From the NCBI GenBank assembly GCA_030272155.1, contig CP126194.1, positions 5,075,501 to 5,139,500 of the forward strand: a stretch of DNA of 64,000 nt, given 5' to 3'. The notes below the pieces were generated by a model. That model was not told where the DNA came from. It did no database searches and was given only the letters and a program-made list of their open reading frames with translations. This document shows positions 35,963-46,426 of the stretch, piece by piece. The translations under genes were made by a program, and so were the position numbers. Source of the DNA: Tetradesmus obliquus. Taxonomy: Eukaryota; Chlorophyta; Chlorophyceae; Sphaeropleales; Scenedesmaceae. Numbering within the stretch: the stretch's first letter is position 1; each line of letters opens with the position of its first letter.

Positions 35963-37559
35963 ATGCTGACACGGCAGTTGCCGCAAGCTGGTGCAACCAG
36001 TACAAGGCACCACTGCTGCCAGCACCATGGCCAAGTAAAGCTTGTGTGCAGAGGCAGAGCCGTGCAGGTAGGCCCTGCTGCTTGGCCAAAACTCCAACCC
36101 CCGCTGCTGCCGCAACCCAAGCAACCATCTGTCAGCACTGACATTCCATCGTGCTGTGCACTTGCAGGCTGCTGCTGCGCCAAGCAGGTGTCGCACCGGC
36201 ACTATTGCCGGGGCCAACCAGCGGCAAGGAACGCAGGATCCGCCAGGTGTGGAAGATGATCAGCAAGTGCAGCAATCGGGTGGCCCTTTCGGAGCGCTGG
36301 TGGACTTCTTCCTAAACCGGGTGGGTGGGCGGTCAAAGTCTGCCAGATACTTGCATGCAGTGCAAGTATCCACAAGGTTGTATCCAGGCCAGGCAGGTTA
36401 TCATCACACTGCATGCCGCATCTCAGACAGTGGCAGCCAAATGTAAGTGTAACTTCAGCACTGCAACATGGGGCGAGCGCGTCATGACAGTAGCATCGAT
36501 GTGCTGCTGTGCGGCGCCATGAGCTTCACTGCGGCGCGCCTGTGTGGGTAATGTATGCTGTTCTGCTGTCCGCAGACACTGGCAGGCAAGTGCAGCATGT
36601 TTGACTGCATGACTATCTTCGGCACGGCAGCCAGGGGCGAGCGGCAGTGAACGGCAGCAATCCTGCTGCTGCACGAGCTGTGAAAAGGCTTCAAGGGGCA
36701 CTTTTGAGCTGACCTGCCCTTGTGATATGCTGACATTTTGCGCTGGTCGCAGGCGAGCTCCTCCCTCACTCGAGGCACCGCAACATGCCTCACGTGCAAG
36801 GGGGTAGGCGCCTGCGAGTGCCCGCTGTGCAAGGTGAGCAGCAGCCAGCACGTAGCGCAGCTCGCATGACACAACAGCTGAGTTTTGAGTTTCCTGCAGG
36901 CGGGGTGCTGCCCCCACGAACCCGCTGGGTGCGGCAGCCGCCGCAACCAAACCTTGTCCTGGAGATTTGCCGGCCAGCAGCAACGACACATGCTGGTGTT
37001 ACATCTACACAAAGTTTGTGTGATCACAGCGTTGCTTTTGTGGATCGCTGGTGCTGTGCAGGGTGCCGGCATCATGGACAAGGAGGCCTCCCGTATGAAC
37101 ACGATGCGCCACGCAGCCCAGAAGATGAAGCAGGTGCTGCACGTTGACCGCGCCAACTACAACACAGAGTGGCTGCAGACCAACCGGTGAGCTGCTTGGC
37201 AAAAGTAGTGTTTTGGCAGTGTGTGCTGGCTAGCCTCAGCACGTGACAGCAGCCATTGGTGTGTTGGCTGTTGCCTGTTGTTGCTTCTCATGTCTTATTC
37301 ATGCTAGATGCAGTAACAGGCAGCACAGGCCAGCATCACCGCGGTCTGACGATGCGCTTACGGGCGACCTGTTCATCACCTACTGGTCTGGCCTATCACT
37401 GGCGACTGGGCTTGTGCGCTGACAACACGATTCGCCTGTGGCTGTCTGCTACGGTGCTGTTGCAGGTGCCGCCGCTGCCATGGGGCTGGGCGCGTAGCGT
37501 GCCCAACGTGTGGAGGCCTTGGTGTGAGGACGCCGGGCGTGAAGCCACCAAAGCAATAG
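35963..37559 (+). CDS. DnaJ-type zinc-finger (CxxCxGxG) protein, probably plastid
   Basis: Small protein with a DnaJ cysteine-rich domain but no J domain, like plant BSD2-type chaperone or thiol proteins. Supported exons: 35963-36067, 36168-36320, 36753-36833, 37062-37186, 37466-37559, in phase, 185 residues. The basic, Ser/Thr/Gln-rich N-terminus resembles a plastid transit peptide. The four zinc half-sites read CLTCKGVGACECPLCKG, a helical spacer (MNTMRHAAQKMKQVLH), then CRRCHGAGRVACPTCGG. The spacer is longer than in DnaJ. A further open stretch (about 36574-36643, reading TLAGKCSMFDCMTIFG) has a good acceptor but no donor in the right phase, so it was left out. TGTAA follows the stop. Partner unknown. 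Confidence 0.8.
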
Positions 37560-37633
37560 CCCAGCCGAGCAGTTGTATCCTCTAGCAGGTACTGCTGGCA
37601 CTTTTAGCATCCTGCAGCTTGATAAATATAGGA

Positions 37634-37638
37634 TGTAA
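37634..37638 (+). terminator. TGTAA poly(A) signal for the zinc-finger gene
   Basis: TGTAA 75 bases after the stop codon at 37557-37559. Confidence 0.55.
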
Positions 37639-38546
37639 AGAAGGTATGCACATTTTCCTGCAGCTGCATGGCAGTGCTTGACTGTATTCATCATGCAAGC
37701 TTAAAGCAACCCAGCACGCTTGTGCGGCATGTTGCCTTTGTTGGCTGTTGTTTGCTTCACTGTTGTGGAGGCGTACGTTATGTTGGTGTGTGTGCCTGCA
37801 GCAACACACATGAGCTGCCATATAATGGCTGCAGCATCAAGGCTCGACATTTCCAGGGGCGATTCGCGCGGCACGACCAAGACCTTGTTACTACTGTTGA
37901 GTTCCACTGTCAGTCACAATACTGCAGTTGTGCTGGAGGCACTTGCAAGCACACCAGTGTGTGCAGCTTTTTTTTGTTGGTTTGTGACGCACAGGCATGT
38001 TCTGGGAGCGTCTGCAGCCGTTTGCTGCACGCTTCTGAAAGTTGGGTGTTTGCATTGCAACATGCACCTTGTTTTGTTGGGATCAAGGCACATAACACGT
38101 GTTATGTGGTGTCTGCTGTTCATACGTCTGATGTGTCTCAGGTTTTTTTTGTTACCAGGGGGGACGAAATCCTACTGGCTAGTCACACGCAACAGTCAGG
38201 CGAACCTGACTGCAGGGGACACAAGGCACTGCCTCCACCGGCAAGACACTGTCTCAGGATGCTTCCTTTGTTTGCGTTGTGTATGTGCATGTGCTGCGCC
38301 TGGCGCACTGTCGTGGTGGGCAAACAGCATCTCGCCTGTTGGAATTCATGGGGTCTTTCCCCTGGCTCCTGGGCTCTGCCAGCACATGATGCACGTGGCG
38401 CACGCAAGGTGTGCTGGCCAGGCTCATGCTAGTCTATTCCTTGCTGTCTTCACTCCTTTAGTCGGACTCCAGCGGATGTGCTGGCTTGGTTGTCCCAGTT
38501 GGATTGTGGCTGCCCTCCCAAGGGAGGCAATGACTCATTGCATGTG
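37639..38546. other. Intergenic, no supported gene
   Basis: GT-rich plus strand with two long overlapping open frames whose products are hydrophobic, low-information and lack splice or domain support. Confidence 0.4.
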
Positions 38547-39423
38547 AAATGACGAATTCTAGACAAAGCCAGGATGCCGAAGCACGCTGATCATGCACAG
38601 CTGCGCACCTTCTCTGCAATGACTCATTGCGTGTGTGTTCAGTTGCAATTTTCTTCTGTTACAATACCGGACGAGGAATCAGGATTGCCCAATCAAGGCA
38701 TCCTTCGACAGCACAGGCAGGCTCAACAACTGGACACAGCCGTGGATGCTGCCATGCCTTTCGGGGGACCACTTCTTGCCATGTGAGTGCGCATTATGTT
38801 GCATGATGCTTATGCTTGTAATGAATGCAATTCGGCAACTTTCTTTATATGCATACCGTGTAAAGAATTGCAGGCAACGCACATTGCAGTAGCACAATGC
38901 ATACCGTATCATGTGACTGTAATGACGTGTATGGTGCTGCACAGCCCAGCAGAATTTACTTTCATGTAAGCAGCCCCCTCCTGACATGAGCCATGAACCT
39001 GATGTTCTAACAACCTCACCCCCACAACGTGCATCAAGCAACAAAACAGGCAGCAACACAACACGGTGACAACATCACCATGTGCACGCTGTCGACGGCT
39101 GCCTGCTGCCAACCTCTGCAGCACTCTAAGTGTGTACCTACTAGACTTCTAGCCTGCATCGACGCAGTACTGCCTATGGGTGTGGGCTTCAAGGTCCTTC
39201 AGCTTGCACCCACACTGATGTTCTACCGACAGTCCTGCAACAAAGTTGCATGCAACCAAGTTGCTGGGCCAAGACCTGTCTATCTTCAAAGAGCATGTAC
39301 ACACCCCAAACTATTGTAACCTTTATATAGCCCACCACTCGGAGTGCCAGGAGACTTGAAGGTGCGCAGCTGTGCATGACCAGCGTGCTTCGGCATCCTG
39401 GCTTTGTCTAGAATTCGTCATTT
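38547..39423. mobile_element. 877-bp element with 65-bp terminal inverted repeats
   Basis: The ends 38547-38611 and 39359-39423 are reverse complements over 65 bp with one mismatch; both begin aaatgacgaattctagacaa and end in tgcgcacctt. No transposase frame is present, so this would be a non-autonomous DNA transposon (MITE-like). No clear target-site duplication is visible at the outer edges. The interior contains one copy of a repeat also found inverted at 30.15 kb. Confidence 0.75.
38757..38853 (+). repeat. Dispersed repeat copy inside the inverted-repeat element
   Basis: Near-identical to the reverse complement of 30150-30246. Confidence 0.85.
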
Positions 39424-41074
39424 TATATCATCCCACAACATCCCGCACCACGGCTCTGCAGTCGTTGCTCACTGATCAGTGAGCTCATGAGTTTTGGCAA
39501 AGCACATCTTGGTGCGCGTAGGTATGCGTAGTGGTAATTCCATGGTGCTAAGCCTCAGCAGCATTGCCGTATCTGACGCCCACGAACCACACTTTAAGCG
39601 AGCCAATCCTGGCTGCAGCCAAATCGACATGTACTGCATGTGCACGTGTACCACGTGGTGCGCCTTGGGCCAGCAACAGCTGCTCGTCAAGTCAAGTGCT
39701 AATGGTAATGATGTTGGCATGTGTGCCAGGTGCTGCATGCACCCACACACCGAGCTCACATGCCATGGAAGTTCTCATGAAACCAAGTTTGAAGTATGTA
39801 CACGGCTGCGCAGGGCTGATATAGCAAGGCTTGCGCAGGCAGCATAACCCAGGCAGCAACAAAGTGTCATCAGACCGACCTTGTTGACACAGCGGGCACT
39901 GCCCGGCATGGATGCCTACATAAAGCTCCGCAAAAAATGCCGTGCACCTATCACGCCACGTGTGGCCAAAGCCAACCTGCCAGCATGCAACAATTGCACT
40001 GGTCAAAGTATGTGCCAGAATCTGCCTTGAAAGAGCCCCACACAGCAACTACAGCTGTACATCACCACTGCATCGACCCGTGCGCACCCAGTCATATGCA
40101 AGCAGTCGACAATATCCTGAACTGTCGAGCCAGAATCAGTGAACCGCCCGGCCTAGTATTGTACTGCCAGTACGGTAGGGTAGTACCCTACCACCCCAGG
40201 CAGCAGCTTGCATGCCTTTGTGGCCATGCATTCAACTCCACAACAGTCAATGGGTCAATGGTCCGAGCAAGCACACGGCAACATCCGCCGGCACTGCTGA
40301 GAGAGCAACATACAACCCGCATGCATCATGCAGCAGATGGTGCCTGCACACGCATCAGGACATCCTGCGGGCAACACTGACGAGCAGGGCGTCTGCCTGG
40401 CTTAGTCTGGTCATGCTGCAGCTCTCACCGTGCTTGGCTGCAGTGTAACTCACCTGCACAAACATCCTGCCATGCTGCCTAAACCTCTATGTGCAATCTC
40501 TGCATCACCTGGCCCAGCCCTCATAACACACATGAACCCGCCTTGCACTATGGCAGCCCAAGTATGCTAAGCGTATACATGCATACATGCATCTACAGTC
40601 CATCCACATCTACACAAGCTGCACACAAGCTGAAGCTGCACACGATGTACAGCTATTCCTGCAAACCCTGCCTCTCGCCCGCTGCCGCCCTCACCCTCAT
40701 GCAATGCGTGCAGCACTTCACACACAGCTGTTGCTGCTGCGAGCCCGAGCTGTAGCTGTCCCGATGTTTGTTTGTTTCTGCTTCAGTTGCGTGTAACAAC
40801 AGCTACGCAGCACTGCCTCCCACCAGCGTCTAGCAAGGGGAGTGCATATGCTGCAACTGCAGCTATGCGCTCCTGTAAGAGACTGATTGCCTGCTGCTCC
40901 GGCCCCTGCATCAGCTCCTGGACAAAGATCATCACAATCTGCTCCCCCAACAACACACCTGCGCCACATCTTGCTTGATTCACTACAGCCTGCTACTGGT
41001 GTGCAGGAAAGCCCTGGCATGGGCAGCACCCACAGCACTACAGCAGCAGGCGCCACCAAACAACTCTGCACACG
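39424..41074. other. Intergenic, with possible retroelement remnant
   Basis: 1.65 kb between the inverted-repeat element and the lipase 3' end. Apart from the weak remnant listed below I see no exons. Confidence 0.4.
39770..40040 (-). mobile_element. Possible LINE 3' remnant with zf-RVT-like motif
   Basis: An open minus-strand frame reads ELYVGIHAGQCPLCQQGRSDD followed by a Leu/Cys run and KPCYI. The CPLC...D...C spacing recalls the zinc-binding domain at the end of LINE reverse transcriptases. No reverse transcriptase core is present. Weak. Confidence 0.3.
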
Positions 41075-41995
41075 TCAGCGCCGGCTGGCTTGCTTCAGCA
41101 GCCGGTGCTTGTAGAACCCAATCGAGTGCTCCCGGAACGCCACCAGCATCAGCTCCTTGTGCCAAAACACGTCATGCACGTGCCTTGGGTACTGCGTGAT
41201 CTCCTGCTGCTGCGGCACCAGCCCAGTAGCAGATAAAATCCACTGCTGCCCCACCGGTTGATACATGGGCGGCTTCAGCGCCTTAATCAGCCCCACCTCC
41301 AGCACGTCAAGCGGCACATTCAGAGCTCGTTCTGTGATGCTTGAGGCTGCATTCACCACGCTGCGGCCGGCAGACACCACCTTGCGCATGCTCGGCAGCA
41401 GGCTCGAGACCAGCGACAGGCTGTCGCTGCCGGCGCGCGACCGCAGCGGCTGCAGCAGCTTGCGGTGGCCCTGGCTGAAGATGGCCAGGCTGGCAGATGA
41501 CACACTGCGCCGCAAGCCACCCTGCTGCTGCTGCTGCTGCTGCTGCTGCTTCTGTTGCGGTTTGTCTTGCCCGTGCTGCTGCTCACACTGCTGCTCAGCA
41601 CACTCGTCCTGCAAGCCGCCCATGCCAGTGAAGAACGTCGCAGCGGCCTCCAGGTCGTCCATGTGGCACAAGCTGCTGCTGCTGCTGCTGCTGCCGTCAT
41701 CACTCAAGCCCAGCCCCTGCGTGAGGTCCACCGTGCTGCGCGCGTGGCGCATGCCCCAGCTGGCAAACACGTCCTCTGCTGCTTCCGCTGTCATGCCTGA
41801 ATCACTCGGCTCGCGGCTGCTGCTGCTGCTGCTGCTGCCCCAGCTGCTGAAGCTGCGGGCGCTGAAAGACTTTGCAAACATGTCTGGCAGGTACGCCAGC
41901 AGCGTCCAGGAGCGAGTAGAGCTCAGAGAGCCCTCTGAGTAGAGGCTGCCCGAGGATGGAGAGGAAGGCTGCGGCGGCTCATCATCAGCCCCATC

Positions 41996-42041
<46 letters not shown>

Positions 42042-43867
42042 GCCCAGCTAGCGTCAGGCATAGCCTGCTGCTGCTTCACCTGGCACTTCAAGCTGCTGGT
42101 GCTGCTGCTGCTGGCAGCACATGCTGCCACACAACACAGGCCCAGCGATGCACCTGCTGTGCTGGCAGTATCGACTGCTGCGTCATTGTCCAGAGTTTCG
42201 TGCAGAGGGTGTGCAAAGCTCAGCTGCCGCTTGCCGGACCTGCTGCGGGCGCCCTTGCCTGCCAGAGCGCTCGCCAGCGGCTGCTGCTGACCAGTGTAGC
42301 TGTAGCGCTGCTTGCTGCCGTCAGTGCTGCTGCAGCCGACCTCATCCCTGCTGCTGCTGCCGGCAGCTGCTGCTGCTGCTGCTGCTGCAGAGCCTGACGA
42401 CAGGCCACCTGCCAGATCTGCAGGCTGCTGCTCAGCACAGGCTGCTGCCTGCTCTGGCTCGAGCTCTGGCTCGTATGGCTCAGGGCACTCCTGATAGTCG
42501 AAGAGCTGCTGGCTGCTGCTGCCTGTGAGGCTGCTGCGGCTGGTGGTGCGGCTGATGGTGCGGGCCTCAGGCTGCGCTGAGGTGAGCACATTGTTGAACA
42601 GCTTCAGGCAGTAGTCCTCTGCAGGCAAAGTGACCAGAAAGTGACAGGAAAGAGTTGTGCGACCCAGGTCGTGCAGGGCAGCGGCAACAGGATGCATGCA
42701 AAAGTGACACAGTACTACCCACTGCGGTACCTCATGGCGCGGTGTGCTGGAAATGACAAGTGCGAGCCCTCTGCTAGAGCCCCTGATGCTGCACAGTGCA
42801 GGCATGCACATGCACAAGGCTGCACCAGCAGGCAGCAAGCGCTGTGGGGCTGTTCCAGTGCAGCAGTCCCAACCCAACTCACCAGGCACCACCACATTTA
42901 CAAAGCTCTCCTCCCAGCCGCTCTCCTCAATGTGCGCAACCAGCGCCGCATTCGCAAACACAGGAGACGCAAATGACACGCACAGCACCTCCGTCAGCGC
43001 CGCCTGCGGCGAGAGCGCAAAGTCGCTGTTGCTGCTGCAGCAGCTGTGGTTGTTAGCGTTGTTGGCGGCGGCGCTGGCGCGCGTATCCAGCCTCGACTTG
43101 CGCCTGCGCCGCCTGCGCGATGGTGAGCTGCGCTGCGCTGTCTCCGCTGCTGCTGCCGCCGCCTTGTCGGCAGCTGCAGTAATGGCGCGCTGCTGTGCTG
43201 ACAGCACTGCTAAGGCGCACAGGTTGGCGACTGCGCCGCCCAGGCTGTGGCCAGTTAGCACCAGCCTGCAGCCCTTGTCTGCTGCCTGCTGCAGCAGCTT
43301 GAGCACTGGCACTGTCTCAGCCCTGTAGTAGAAGCCAGCGTGTGCACAAGGCACATCTTCCAGCTGCTCAGGTGGCACATCGCTGCCGTCAATGGGCTTG
43401 TAATACACGCGCAGGTTGGAGGACCAGTCCAGTGGGTGGGTAGTGCCAGGCAGGGCCACAAACAGATCCCCGCCACGCTCCGTGACCCAGTACCTGCAAG
43501 TACGATGTGATTGTGAGACACGAAAAGCTCAGCAGCTGCAGGAAGCGCGCCAGGGCTGCTAGCTGCTAGGTAGCGGTCTGGCGCCAATGCTTTGTGGGAC
43601 TCACCGCTGCCTGCGGTCGGTACTACGATGGCCAGGCGGTAGCTCGCCTGTGAAGATCTCAAGTTCTTCTGGTGGGTGTGAATACGCTTCTGCGACAATC
43701 TCGGAGCACTGCTCCATGGTCGCCTGCAACGAGAACAGGGGTAAGGCCGTTGCGCAACAGGCATGTCCGTTTGGCAGCACAGCTGCAACGAAACAAATAA
43801 GCAATATACTATGGTTTGAACTTACCCTAAGGCTTGCAAACTGGGATTGATATGCCTTTCGCTCCAT
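41075..43867 (-). CDS. Class 3 lipase with long polyglutamine-rich C-terminal region, 4 exons
   Basis: Predicted triacylglycerol or diacylglycerol lipase. Exons (minus): 43826-43867, 43605-43723, 42883-43493, 41075-42618; 771 residues in phase. The N-terminal domain has the lid strand WVTERGGDLFVALPGTTHPLDW, HAGFYYRAETVPVLKLL and the nucleophile elbow VLTGHSLGGAVANLCAL. LTEVLCVSFASPVFAN and a likely acidic strand follow. A long Ser/Gln/Glu-rich region (about residues 270-650) comes next, with a run of about 17 Gln encoded by CAG near 42001-42040. The last 120 residues return to ordered sequence ending HDVFWHKELMLVAFREHSIGFYKHRLL, which looks like a conserved tail. No signal peptide or membrane helix. 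Intron 3 stays open in frame and must not be read as coding. Head to head with GatB. Confidence 0.88.
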
Positions 43868-44476
43868 ACTGAGATGGGACGTCGGGTGAGTGGCTCCTTG
43901 TTCACTGCGGCCGCTGTTATGCAATACCTACAAGCATCATTTACTTAAAACTTTGACAGCTGCTCAGTCTGCGCTGCGCCAGTCTACCAGCAACTGGTGA
44001 CTGCCTTCTGCTGCTTGGTTACCAGTCCCATCAACTGGATGCCCTGAAAGTCACTGTCCAAACTCAAGGTAATTTCAAAATACATTCTTGTAGCTAATGC
44101 AGCGCCTGTCGAGCCTCACAGCAAGTCTTGGTGATGCGTGTACAAATGAAAGATGCGAGGATGGTCTCTGCGTCTCCAGGCACTCAACATCTGTCAACTG
44201 CTGTCAACATTATAGTAATAAAACTGTAAAGCCTTCTTCTTGTCTGCAGTGCGTCACTGCAAGAACACGATGGGACCAAAGGCGCGCTGTGGTTTGAGGA
44301 ACTGTTGTTACAAGCATTGGAAGGTTACTGATTGACAACAGCGCGTTATGTCAACAGCGATTTATTAGCAATTGGTTTTCATATTGACGAAGTTAAAGCA
44401 ACACCTTACTACCTACTGTAAGCAGCAAGTTCACTGTAGTGCCGGGCAGTGCTTGTGTGACGATCCGACAAACAAA
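43868..44476. promoter_or_regulatory. Bidirectional intergenic promoter region
   Basis: 609 bp between the lipase start (minus) and the GatB start (plus). Confidence 0.4.
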
Positions 44477-45345
44477 ATGAATTGTAAAGGACTGATGAAA
44501 GCTTCGGCACTACGGCACGGCCAATGCGTGGTGGGTCAGCTGTTCACAGCAGCACACAGGGCTAGGGTGCAGCCAGACGGCCGGCTTGTGAGAGCGAGTC
44601 GAGCAACATCGCAACTAGCAGCTAGTCATGCTCCAGCAGCAGAGCTGGCGGCACCTACTCGCCGGCGTATCTGCCAGGCAGCAGCAGCAGCAGCAGCAGC
44701 ACCCGCAGCAGCAGCAGCAGATACCAGTGTAGCTCAAGAGGTGAGCGTGCATGAAGCGTTTGAATGCAATAATAGCAGCATGCATGCGTCCTTCAAAAGT
44801 GGAGTGACTGGATACCAACATGCACGCATCCAACTGGACAGATACCAGCAACAAGAAGGGTTCAAACGGCACGCCAAACATGGCATGCAAATTACCAGCA
44901 GAAGGTGTCCAGGGTTGATGCGGGCTAAGCAACAACCGGCACAAGCGCCACAGCTGGCTCTCTGTTCTCAGCAGGCAGCGCGCTTCAGCTTTCATCACAT
45001 GGCATAGCACCCTGCTGTGAACCCTGTTCAGCTTTTGCAACTTTCCTGCTGTAGCTCAACACGCTGCACACCACAAAGCTGGGGCAAAGTGCATGTGCAA
45101 CACCACTAAGCCTTGGTCCGCTATTGCTGGGTGCTGGTGCCGCGCAGTACGAGGCAGTGATCGGCATTGAGACGCATGTGCAGCTGCTCACGCGCACCAA
45201 GGCCTTCTGCAGCTGCCCTAACCAGTACGGAGACGAGCCAAACACAAACATCTGCCCAGTGTGCATGGGCCACCCGGTGAGCAGCAGCAGCAGCAGCACT
45301 GGCGGCGGCAGCAGCAGCAGCAGCAGCAGCAGCAGAGGAGGCGGC

Positions 45346-45385
<40 letters not shown>

Positions 45386-46391
45386 GCAGCAGCGGCAGCT
45401 GCAGCAGCAGCAGCAACTCGGTTTGTGCAGCAGTGCCATCTTAAACGACAAAGTAATCCACGGCCGGCAACAGCACACATTGGCGCCACTGTGCAGGCAC
45501 ACCACTGATGCACCTGGAAATAAGGGCAGCAGCTGCCTTGCACAGGATGGTGCATGTGTGATGCTGGCAGCCTGTAAGATGTGGCCTGGTGCTGCGCGTT
45601 TGCGCACTATAAGCAGTCCACGCTGCTGCAGCAGCTGACGGTTCATGTTTCATGTTTTAGCAGCTGTGAGAGGCACACACACAGCCACCCCCACACGTGT
45701 GCCGGCAATGTTGCACCGCCTTGCTTGCTGTCTATTAAGCCATGTGCCGTCTGCTCTAGTGTTGTCACCTGCTGGCTTTCAACGACATGTCCATCTGCCT
45801 CTACTGCTAATGCTTGCAGGGCTCACTACCCATGCTGAATCAAGAGGCAGTAAACCTGGCGATACGCGCAGGCATAGCGCTCAACGCAAAAATCGCCCGG
45901 CGGTCAAAGTTTGACCGCAAGCAGTACTTCTACGCAGACTTGCCCAAGGGCTACCAAATCAGGTGCGGCTCTTAGAAGCAGCAGCATACTTTTGCAGCAG
46001 ATGGCTGTGCCTGCGGTGCAGCGCAGGAGCAGCGCAGCGCAGTGCATAGCAGTGCGGAGCTGCAGGGCAGCACTGCGCAACAGCGGGGCTGCTGGTGCTG
46101 GTGCAGGTGCTGGTGCTTTACCTGGAAGCCAGCAGGCCAGAGCTTTCTGTGCTGGCACCAGTACTTACGGCTAGCCTCCTCTGTCAGCAGCAGCATGCAG
46201 CAGTAGCAGCAGCAGCAGCAACAGCAGCAGCAATTATGAAGCTGAGCTCTAGTTCAGGACACCAACCTGCTAAGACCACACACACAGCCCTGCAGCTGCA
46301 TCAAAAGCCTTTTCGGCTCTGTCACGGCCCAGCCTGAACCACTGCTTTTACCTTTGCTAAATTGGCTCTGCCCCGGCTGCTGCATCGGCTG

Positions 46392-46426
<35 letters not shown>

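Noticed and set aside
37668..38547. Two overlapping plus-strand open frames of 254 and 275 codons
   Set aside because: Products are hydrophobic and low in information, with no splice or domain support. Overlap of two long frames points to composition bias rather than genes.
38640..38770. M13 peptidase fragment (STGRLNNW resemblance)
   Set aside because: Too short, no zinc motif nearby, and it lies inside a transposon-like element.
42619..42882. Coding sequence continuing through the lipase between exons 3 and 4
   Set aside because: The frame happens to be open, but a GTGAGT donor and CTGCAG acceptor bracket it, the composition is unlike the flanks, and removing it restores the phase.
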